From Cellvibrionales bacterium UBA5860 (GTDB taxonomy: Bacteria > Pseudomonadota > Gammaproteobacteria > Pseudomonadales > Porticoccaceae): 40,551 nt of DNA. The translations under genes were made by a program, and so were the position numbers. The notes under the pieces were generated by a model, which ran no database searches, was not told where the DNA came from, and was given only the letters and a program-made list of their open reading frames with translations. Where the stretch lies: assembly GCA_002431545.1 (NCBI GenBank), contig DJFY01000086.1, positions 1-40,551 on the forward strand, read 5' to 3'. Shown in pieces: positions 7,308 through 13,247 of this stretch. How positions within the stretch are numbered: position 1 is the first letter of the stretch; each line of letters begins with the position of its first letter.

Positions 7308-8560
7308 AAGAAAGTCGGCAGAATAGGGCCGCCAATTTCCTGATAATAGCGCTTGCCGTCCTCGTCAAAGTAGAACAACAAACCAGCAAAGCGGCTGTCC
7401 GGGTCATTAATCAGCCCGGTCATACGGTACTGTTCCCATAATGCATCGGAGGCAACCATTTTCACCGGACGCGATGCTCCCGGCGGAATAACACTGTCAC
7501 CGGTAACCGTGAGGCCATCAAAAGCTACCATTTCTTCTTCCGGATAAGTCGTCGGACCACTGATAGCAGAGTTGAGAAAACGAATGTTCGCCGTAAGGAA
7601 CTCACCGATGCTATAGGCTTGATCGGAACGATTTGTCAACACCGCATTGATCATCAAACTGCGCCCGGCCAATTCGTATCGCGCGCTCTCTACTTCGATA
7701 TCAAGTTCACCCGTCGGCGGCGTTAGCCCGACCACATCCACCTTCCCTGTTTGCAACGGTATAGTAATTGGATATTTATTCTCCCCCCACAAATAGCCGC
7801 CCAAAATAACCGCCAGCGTTAGCGTGAAGAAGACACTGCTTACGACGAAATCTCGCTTGGTAAGAATTTCATCGGCTTTATCCTGCCCCATCTCTCTGAC
7901 ACGTATAAACCGCGGGATAAAAAGTTCACGCCGAGCCAGCCAATAAACGATATAGGCAATCCCCAGGACGATCCAGACAACGTGCCAAACAAACACATCG
8001 CCCAAACCATAGGTCTCGAGATTCACAGTCTCACCGGTAAGCGTTGTGGCTTCATTCACAAAAGGTACCGGGCCGCCGGAATGATCTTCAACCTCCACCC
8101 ACGTGCCCTTGCCGACCAAAGAACCCGCATCTTTTACGTTTAAAAGCGAGTGAACATGGTAGCGACCTGGAATTCGAGCCCGCATGATAATGCGGTATTC
8201 GTACACTTTGCCGAGCTCGAAAGCTGTCGAACGCACCATGGGCACTTCGTTTACAGATGCGTCGAGCTTGATAAAAGTAGGCCCGGGCACCCCGATATTG
8301 AGGTAAACAGTATCTTCAGGACTCGGCAACTGATTGGGCCATAGCTCAGAGGTATAAAACTTCCCGGTCACTGTGACGATATCGCCTACCTTGACCTTGA
8401 GTGGCGCAACATTTAAATCGAACCAGTGCACGGTCCGCATACGCATACTCGCCAATTGGGCGCGCTCACCGTGAGCAACCACATCGCCTGCGAATAGAGA
8501 CAGCAACAACACCAAGACGAGATTTACCGTTGCAGAACGCGCTGAAAAAACAACTTTCAT
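7304..8560 (-). CDS. pmoB: Copper membrane monooxygenase subunit B (PmoB/AmoB/HmoB)
   Basis: At 418 aa this is close to the 414 aa of Methylococcus capsulatus PmoB. A signal peptide (1-29) is followed by the mature N-terminal His30 of HGERAQ. An N-terminal cupredoxin domain carries RYHVH with His135 and His137, so the three CuB-site ligands (equivalent to H33, H137 and H139 of M. capsulatus) are present. His45 in MRMRTVHW matches the H48 that helps form the bis-His site in some gammaproteobacterial enzymes. Two TM helices lie at about 190-208 and 240-258. A second cupredoxin domain (about 278-415) contains the conserved KYPITIPLQ entry and DPDSRFAGLLF. It lies 24 nt after pmoA with GGGGGAGAGAGT before the ATG. 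It forms the periplasmic part of the trimeric PmoABC complex. Methane, ammonia or other hydrocarbon as substrate cannot be decided from this subunit. Confidence 0.96.
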   Translation of the reverse strand: MKVVFSARSATVNLVLVLLLSLFAGDVVAHGERAQLASMRMRTVHWFDLNVAPLKVKVGDIVTVTGKFYTSELWPNQLPSPEDTVYLNIGVPGPTFIKLDASVNEVPMVRSTAFELGKVYEYRIIMRARIPGRYHVHSLLNVKDAGSLVGKGTWVEVEDHSGGPVPFVNEATTLTGETVNLETYGLGDVFVWHVVWIVLGIAYIVYWLARRELFIPRFIRVREMGQDKADEILTKRDFVVSSVFFTLTLAVILGGYLWGENKYPITIPLQTGKVDVVGLTPPTGELDIEVESARYELAGRSLMINAVLTNRSDQAYSIGEFLTANIRFLNSAISGPTTYPEEEMVAFDGLTVTGDSVIPPGASRPVKMVASDALWEQYRMTGLINDPDSRFAGLLFYFDEDGKRYYQEIGGPILPTFF

Positions 8561-8584
8561 ACTCTCTCCCCCTTCAAATCCCGC

Positions 8585-9385
8585 TTACGCGATGCGCTTG
8601 GCATACTTGTCCAGTCCATTAATCCACTTACCCAGCAGCAAAAACAAGGCATAAACGACTATGCCGACGAGGCCCGCAAAGACAGCAGTCAAGGGCGTCA
8701 CCGAACCACCAAAAGTTCGCAACGTCGACTCTTCGATAATTCTTAGGTATTCGGGAGTCGTTGTCCGAATATATTGGAAGCCCATCAGGTCTGCCATTGA
8801 CAAAAGCATGCCATTGAATTCCACCGGCACTTTGGAGGCCGCGAAGATAGGCCAGTTAAGCGGCCACACCAGCGCTCCGAAAAGCCCACCGCCGATAATG
8901 CAGGAAATGATCAGGCTACGCGTCATAATCAAACTGCAATCGAGCAAAATACCCAAGCCAATGTATGTAGACGCGGGAACAAACGACATCGGGAAGTAGG
9001 TGAACTCGTAAAAATTCAGGTAGCGGCTCAGCCACGACGTCAGACACAACAATGTCGTTACGGCCGTAGCGACTACGGGCAACCGCAAGCGGTACCAAAG
9101 CCCATAAGCAAGCGGCCCGATAAACATCAGCAGGGTCATTGGGGCTACGACTGGCCACCAACGGCGATCCCGCCAGTCAATCCAGTAATCCCAGTCCCCG
9201 GCCGTTAGAGTAAACTGTATCTGAACACCCAGGGCCAAGAACGAAAAAAGCACCAAGATAAATATGCCATCAAACCGCCGGTAGAGCTTCATGGCTTTGG
9301 GATTGTCAAGGGACTTGACATCCAGCCTTCGCTGTCGAACCTCGTTTTCTGACATCAATTCTGTGGAAACAGACTGTTCACTCAT
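8585..9385 (-). CDS. pmoA: Copper membrane monooxygenase subunit A (PmoA/AmoA/HmoA), divergent
   Basis: This 266-aa integral membrane subunit is slightly longer than the 247-aa M. capsulatus PmoA because of an N-terminal extension. Diagnostic family stretches are present: GDWDYW (63-68), DWRDRR (70-75), FTYFP (128-132), NWP (177-179), VEFNGMLLSMAD (188-199), TPEYLR (210-215) and LRTFG (222-226). The classical GDWDFW is GDWDYW, and the usual KDVAP after LRTFG is replaced by GSVTP. The sequence therefore belongs to the family but lies outside the well-known methanotroph and nitrifier types. At least six TM segments are visible. The ATG has GAGGTG 5 nt upstream. It is separated from pmoC by 138 nt containing a strong hairpin. 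A short-chain alkane monooxygenase is plausible (inference); placement in a phylogenetic tree would decide. Confidence 0.95.
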   Translation of the reverse strand: MSEQSVSTELMSENEVRQRRLDVKSLDNPKAMKLYRRFDGIFILVLFSFLALGVQIQFTLTAGDWDYWIDWRDRRWWPVVAPMTLLMFIGPLAYGLWYRLRLPVVATAVTTLLCLTSWLSRYLNFYEFTYFPMSFVPASTYIGLGILLDCSLIMTRSLIISCIIGGGLFGALVWPLNWPIFAASKVPVEFNGMLLSMADLMGFQYIRTTTPEYLRIIEESTLRTFGGSVTPLTAVFAGLVGIVVYALFLLLGKWINGLDKYAKRIA

Positions 9386-9420
9386 AGCAACACCTCATAT
9401 ACCCGCTGCGGGATATACCG
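9386..9420 (-). promoter_or_regulatory. pmoA leader with small hairpin and ribosome binding site
   Basis: On the minus strand the 35 nt before the pmoA ATG hold a short stem (CCCGC/GCGGG around 9402-9412, flanked by TATA on both sides) and then GAGGTG as Shine-Dalgarno site, 5 nt from ATG. The hairpin sits immediately upstream of the ribosome binding site and could protect the 5' end of a processed pmoAB transcript (inference). Confidence 0.45.
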
Positions 9421-9438
9421 GAAATTAGCGCTTTTTGG

Positions 9439-9475
9439 AAAAATTATCCCCGCAACCAAAAGCTTGCGGGGATAA
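9439..9475 (-). terminator. Strong hairpin plus T-run between pmoC and pmoA (attenuator or processing element)
   Basis: TTATCCCCGCAA (9444-9455) pairs perfectly over 12 bp with TTGCGGGGATAA (9464-9475) around an 8-nt loop. Read on the minus strand it is followed by five T (complement of 9439-9443), so it has the form of an intrinsic terminator. It lies inside the operon, after pmoC and before pmoA. Partial termination or a 3'-stabilising stem here would leave more pmoC than pmoAB message, as has been described for amoC/amoA in nitrifiers. Confidence 0.8.
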
Positions 9476-9523
9476 AGGTAGGGATTCACCGCTGCCCTCA
9501 AGGCAAAGGAATCAGGTCATAGC

Positions 9524-10333
9524 TCAGATAACCTGACGCTCCTCCGTAGATGCCGTACTTTCTGTCGCGGTGGTCTGAGCAATCAGGCGGCCCATGTTAG
9601 TAAAGATTTGCACACCCAGGGGCACCAGGAAAAACAGCGACCAGCCCAGGAAAACAAAACCCCAGTGCACGGGCGCGGCGAACAACTCTTCAGCATAGAA
9701 GAAAGTATGCCCCCACTCGTTGAAGCCGTAGTTGGGCATGATCATAAAGATACCGAGCACTACGCACAGGAAGGGGATCGATATTTTATTCATAAAAGCC
9801 GGAATTCTGGTATGAGCCCAAATGAAGGTTGGAATGAGAAACGCGGTAAGCGCGGGTAAAGCAAAGTAGAAGATAAAGATATGTGTTGGCGTGAAGTCCG
9901 TATCGCGGATCGTGACCTGATGCCAGGCAGCATCCGACTCGACCGCATTGGTGGCAATTGCAGCCACCCAAATCCCAATTACCGTAAGAAAGCTCAGCAA
10001 TTTCCAGTAACGGGAAAGCTCCAACTCAGGGGAGATTGCGCTAGCATCCCGCTCCCGCGTCAGCCATACGTATACCGAGGTACAGACGGTAAACAATCCG
10101 AGAAAGAGCACTTCCCCGTAGAGCACGGGCATCCAGTACTTCTGAAACTCTGGAGAGTAGAAGTCAGTGCCAACGGAGAAAGCCATAGTATTGAGGTATA
10201 TGCGGTATGCGAGACCGATACCCAACAGTATTGAAGCTAAAATATAGACAATTCGATTGCGCCTGAAATGGCCAGCCAGCTTGCTTTCCGCCCCGGAATC
10301 CAGCGCGACTGTTGCAGTATTAGTTTGTGCCAT
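9524..10333 (-). CDS. pmoC: Copper membrane monooxygenase subunit C (PmoC/AmoC/HmoC)
   Basis: This 269-aa integral membrane subunit is the first gene of the operon. The CuC-site ligands are present as Asp134, His138 and His151 in SDAAWHQ...RDTDFTPTH, with the same 4 and 13 spacing as D156/H160/H173 of M. capsulatus. The residues of the more recently described CuD site also align: Asn203, His207 and His221 in NEWGHTF...PVHWGF, with 4 and 14 residue steps as in N227/H231/H245. The site is thought to be where, or close to where, oxygen and substrate react. The ATG at 10333 has AGGGG 9 nt upstream. The gene is preceded by a gene-free 429 nt with promoter-like sequences and several repeats. Whether extra pmoC copies exist elsewhere cannot be seen here. 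Confidence 0.96.
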   Translation of the reverse strand: MAQTNTATVALDSGAESKLAGHFRRNRIVYILASILLGIGLAYRIYLNTMAFSVGTDFYSPEFQKYWMPVLYGEVLFLGLFTVCTSVYVWLTRERDASAISPELELSRYWKLLSFLTVIGIWVAAIATNAVESDAAWHQVTIRDTDFTPTHIFIFYFALPALTAFLIPTFIWAHTRIPAFMNKISIPFLCVVLGIFMIMPNYGFNEWGHTFFYAEELFAAPVHWGFVFLGWSLFFLVPLGVQIFTNMGRLIAQTTATESTASTEERQVI

Positions 10334-10370
10334 GATTGGATACCCCTGTTTTAACTTCGACGCTTATTTA

Positions 10371-10390
10371 ATATTCGTCTGTTCGAATAT
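10371..10390 (-). promoter_or_regulatory. Perfect inverted repeat in the pmoC leader
   Basis: ATATTCG (10371-10377) and CGAATAT (10384-10390) form a perfect 7-bp inverted repeat around TCTGTT. It ends 38 nt before the pmoC ATG, upstream of the ribosome binding site. It could be an operator or a hairpin at the 5' end of the message. There is no T-run, so it is not a terminator. Confidence 0.45.
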
Positions 10391-10420
10391 GCCTTTTTCA
10401 GGACAGGCCGGTTTTGTTCT

Positions 10421-10469
10421 TCTCTACTAGCCTTACAAAGCAATTCTAGCCTTGTAGAGCAATCGTCAA
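10421..10469 (-). promoter_or_regulatory. Candidate sigma-70 promoter of the pmoCAB operon, overlapped by repeats
   Basis: On the minus strand TTGACG (10469-10464) and TAGAAT (10448-10443) are each 5/6 matches to the sigma-70 hexamers, though the 15-bp spacer is short. Initiation near 10436 would give a leader of about 100 nt. The region also contains AAGGCTAG twice with a 19-bp period (complement of 10446-10453 and 10427-10434). CTCTAC (10422-10427) and GTAGAG (10454-10459) flank the two copies as an inverted repeat. Overlap of the repeats with the -10 box is what an operator would look like. Confidence 0.42.
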
Positions 10470-10650
10470 ACCGGAGAGCCTGTTTGATGGCAACGAATAT
10501 ACGTGGCGCCCGTCACACTGCGTAGTGCCAATCTTGACAACAGTGTTGCAGAAAGTGACACAAAGCTCGAGGCAAGAACATGCCAATCATTCGTACTAGA
10601 TATATCGCTACGACGTCTTGCCACCCTTCATAACCATGAAGCATATTGCC

Positions 10651-10692
10651 GAGTGCGTTTCTTATATTTATCGAGCGTGTTTCTTATATTAA
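10651..10692. repeat. 20-bp imperfect direct repeat with 22-bp period
   Basis: The segments 10651-10670 and 10673-10692 share GAG at the start and an identical TTTCTTATATT core (10658-10668 and 10680-10690), differing at only a few positions. The 22-bp period is about two helical turns, which would put two protein-binding sites on the same DNA face. They lie about 320-360 nt upstream of pmoC. On the minus strand the distal copy also provides AT-rich sequence resembling a -10 (TAATAT), 16 nt from TTGTCA. Confidence 0.5.
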
Positions 10693-10762
10693 TTTATAGC
10701 CTTTCTGTGACAATTCGCCTTGTATCATACGGCTTGCCCTTCATGCCGCTCCCTGCTTGCCG

Positions 10763-11638
10763 CTATGCCACTCCCAGCAAGGAAACGATTGCTGCCACAT
10801 CACCGCGGGATTCATCCGATATGGACTCAATATCTGAACCACCCAGATCCAACCGACGAAACGTGGGAGTCGTTTCGTAGTTGATTCCCTGTATACCATC
10901 AAGTATGTCCTGGCTTACCAGGGAAGTCAGGTAATTCGCAACCAGAACAACGTCGGCGATATCGGCAAACTCCGGATCCTCGCGTTGCAGGGCCTCAACC
11001 TCATCGGCAAATAACCGAACCGACGTCGCCAGCCCCCAGTTTCGCAAAATAGACAACCGAGCTCGCCCGTGCCAGTCCAGCATAATCTGTCGCAAACCGT
11101 CAATGTCGTCGCACAGATCGGGGAATTGGTCTTCAGCGCGCACCATGAGGTAAATTTTACCTACGTCATACATCAAACCTGCCAGCATGGCATCGTCCGC
11201 ATTCAGATGGCGATAACGTTTGGCAACGCAATAAGAATAAGCGGCAACATAGATCGTATGCCGCCACAATGTCTGAAAATGAGACCTCAACTTGCCGGCG
11301 GCCCTTTCCAACAAGACCTGGCGCAGAGCAATCGACAACACGATGGATCCGGCCATCTTGAAGCCCATGCGCGCGATCGCGGTAGGTAAATTACTGATTT
11401 GCGCACCGGGCACGGCGCCCATCGCGACGGAGTTGGCAACTTTTAACAGGGTTGCAGCAACGATGGGGTCGGCACCCGCCACCGCAGCCACTTGATCAGC
11501 TGAAGCTTCGGGATCATCCAATACACTCTTGATTCGAAACGGGATGTCGGGAAAAGATGGCAATTCGATTTCGCCATCTGCCAGCTCCTGGCCCAACAAC
11601 TGGAGGAACTCAAATCCACGTTCGCTGAGATCAGCCAC
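10763..11638 (-). CDS. HDOD-domain signalling protein
   Basis: The 291-aa sequence is an HDOD domain for most of its length. It starts ELPSFPDIPFRIKSVLDD and continues with SADQVAAVAGADPIVAATLLKVANS and LPTAIARMGFKMAGSIVLSIAL. The usual HD metal pair is degenerate: the expected LLHDIGK is LMYDVGK. This fits HDOD proteins, which are generally regarded as non-catalytic relatives of HD-GYP phosphodiesterases that act in signalling or regulation. No receiver or output domain is fused. It is encoded upstream of pmoC on the same strand, but the 429-nt gap with promoter-like sequences argues against a shared transcript. No function can be assigned from sequence. Confidence 0.85.
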   Translation of the reverse strand: MADLSERGFEFLQLLGQELADGEIELPSFPDIPFRIKSVLDDPEASADQVAAVAGADPIVAATLLKVANSVAMGAVPGAQISNLPTAIARMGFKMAGSIVLSIALRQVLLERAAGKLRSHFQTLWRHTIYVAAYSYCVAKRYRHLNADDAMLAGLMYDVGKIYLMVRAEDQFPDLCDDIDGLRQIMLDWHGRARLSILRNWGLATSVRLFADEVEALQREDPEFADIADVVLVANYLTSLVSQDILDGIQGINYETTPTFRRLDLGGSDIESISDESRGDVAAIVSLLGVA

Positions 11639-11807
11639 ATGAATCTCGCTTTATTCTTTCCTTTTCGGCTATCTTATACCTATTAAGAAACCACCCCAAG
11701 GCCTTTTCTCTACCTGGCGCAACAATACGCCTGAAGACGTGTGCCGCGATTGGCCACCTCGAACCCTTAAATCTAGCTATTACGCAACAGCGCGATGATG
11801 GGGTTTA

Positions 11808-12761
11808 TTAAGCCTGATGCAACCAGTTCTGCAAGTTTACCGCCGCAATCTCGACCAGCCGCTGCCGCGCCTCGCGCGCACCCCAGGCACAATGGGGCGT
11901 AATAATCAGGTTGGGGACCGCGCCGTCCAGAAGGATGTGGTCGGCCGGCGGCGGCTCCTGATCGAGCACATCCAGACCGGCTCCGCCGATCACGCCTTCC
12001 TTGAGCGCCCGCGCCAACGCTTGCGAATCGACAATCTCGCCACGGGCACAATTAATCAGCAAAGCGTCGTCGCGCATCAGCGCGAACTCAGGCGCAGAAA
12101 TCAATCGGCGCGTATTGTCCTGCAACGGGCAGTGAATGGTCACAATGTCAGACATGCGCAGAAAGTCGGCAAATAATTCGCGCTCGACATCCTTGGCCTG
12201 CGGCTGCCACCCCGGCAACTGGGCGACTACGACACGCATGCCAAAAGCGCGGGCAACTGCGGCCACAGCCTGCCCCAGGGTACCGTAGCCAATTATTCCC
12301 ATTGTCAGGCCATCCAGCTCTCTCACCGGAAAACCAAGCAGGCAGAAATCCTCGCTTGCCGACCACCCGCCGTCGTTCACTGCTGCGGCGTAAGCCGGGA
12401 GTTTCGTAGTCAACGCCAAAATCAACGCGAAGACGTGCTGCACAATTGCGGGAGTGCCATAATTGACGATACGGGTGACGACAATTTCCCGGCGCTTTGC
12501 CTCAGCCATGTCGATCACGTTGGTACCGGTAGCGAGCACACCGATATAACGCAAACCTGTCGCCGCAGCCATTTGCTCAGCCATCACAGGGGCCTTGTTG
12601 GTCAATACCAGATCAGCATCGCGTATACGCGCTACGATATCTTCCGGCTTGGAACGCCCGTGAACACACCACTCTACTTGCGGATTATCCAGCAGGGGAG
12701 ACAGGTCCAGGTCTTCAGGGTACAGAGTATCCAGGTCGAGAATTACGCCGTTAAGCATCAA
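11808..12761 (-). CDS. hprA: D-2-hydroxyacid dehydrogenase, hydroxypyruvate reductase/glycerate dehydrogenase type
   Basis: This 317-aa NAD(P)-dependent dehydrogenase has a Rossmann fold with GYGTLG (158-163). The catalytic triad of the family is visible: Arg240 in NCARGEIVD, Glu269 in DVLDQEPP and His290 in ITPHCAWG. The C-terminal AWGAREARQRLVEIAAVNLQNW is typical of bacterial glycerate dehydrogenases (hydroxypyruvate + NADH to D-glycerate). It is transcribed divergently from the SelW-like gene. The enzyme could serve glyoxylate/glycerate metabolism or the serine cycle for C1 assimilation. The latter would be relevant beside a Cu-MMO, but nothing else in the window supports a serine cycle. 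Related substrates (glyoxylate, other 2-oxoacids) cannot be excluded. Confidence 0.85.
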   Translation of the reverse strand: MMLNGVILDLDTLYPEDLDLSPLLDNPQVEWCVHGRSKPEDIVARIRDADLVLTNKAPVMAEQMAAATGLRYIGVLATGTNVIDMAEAKRREIVVTRIVNYGTPAIVQHVFALILALTTKLPAYAAAVNDGGWSASEDFCLLGFPVRELDGLTMGIIGYGTLGQAVAAVARAFGMRVVVAQLPGWQPQAKDVERELFADFLRMSDIVTIHCPLQDNTRRLISAPEFALMRDDALLINCARGEIVDSQALARALKEGVIGGAGLDVLDQEPPPADHILLDGAVPNLIITPHCAWGAREARQRLVEIAAVNLQNWLHQA

Positions 12762-12874
12762 ACACGAGCTCCAAAGCGATCACTGATATCAAACGGCAAT
12801 GCATCGCCATCGGCTTGTAGTATGATCAACTCAAGCACCAGTAAAAAGAAAAATCTACCACTTGGAGATCCGCG

Positions 12875-13159
12875 TTGACACCCGCCAAGCCCCGCGTCGA
12901 GGTTCACTACTGCCCTGCTTGCCACTGGTTGCCACGCTCCACCTGGATGGCTCAGGAAATACTTTACACATTTGGCGAAGAACTCGGCGAGGTGGCACTC
13001 GTGCCGGCCAGCGAAAGTGGCAGATTTACCATTCTATTGGACGGAGAGATCATCTGGGATCGTCGACAGGAGGGTGGCTTCCCCGATGTCAAGACGCTCA
13101 AACGCAAGTTGCGCGATGCTATCGCACCCGATCGCGCGCTCGGGCATCTGGACAAGTAA
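12875..13159 (+). CDS. SelT/SelW/SelH-family (Rdx) thioredoxin-like protein
   Basis: This 94-aa protein has the Rdx-family signature. A CPAC (CxxC) motif sits at the end of the first strand (EVHYCPACHW), followed by the helix STWMAQEILYTF, then GRFTILLDGEIIWDR, GGFPD and a C-terminal LKRKLRD helix. Bacterial members use two Cys in place of the selenocysteine of animal SelW, and their redox role is not well defined. The start is TTG at 12875 with GGAG 7 nt upstream. A longer ORF in another frame overlaps it but shows no family features. The RND exporter follows 88 nt downstream on the same strand. Confidence 0.85.
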   Translation: MTPAKPRVEVHYCPACHWLPRSTWMAQEILYTFGEELGEVALVPASESGRFTILLDGEIIWDRRQEGGFPDVKTLKRKLRDAIAPDRALGHLDK

Positions 13160-13247
13160 ACCGACGGCTCCGCTGGCATAATGCCGCCGCGTTTTGTAAA
13201 GCTAAATCCACAACAGACACTGACCACAAAAAACAATAAGGAATGAC

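Larger units (their letters stand above)
10334..10762 (-). other. Gene-free control region upstream of pmoC
   Basis: These 429 bases separate the HDOD gene from pmoC and presumably contain the operon's control elements. Listed separately are an inverted repeat in the likely leader (10371-10390), a promoter candidate overlapping a repeat pair (10421-10469) and a 22-bp-period direct repeat (10651-10692). There is also a perfect palindrome, CAACA-G-TGTTG, at 10538-10548. No small gene with a credible start and ribosome site is visible. Confidence 0.6.

Noticed and set aside
4244..10333. Reading the operon as an ammonia monooxygenase (amoCAB)
   Set aside because: No hao, cytochrome c554/cM552 or other nitrifier genes are present in the window, and PmoA lacks nitrifier-type stretches. 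It cannot be excluded without a tree, but it is not favoured.
10503..10880. 125-aa plus-strand ORF in the pmoC control region
   Set aside because: No family features or ribosome site are visible; it extends into the HDOD gene on the opposite strand and its composition looks non-coding.
12862..13239. 125-aa plus-strand ORF overlapping the SelW-like gene
   Set aside because: The overlapping frame starting at 12875 has the full Rdx signature with CxxC and a proper ribosome site; this frame is an Arg-rich shadow.
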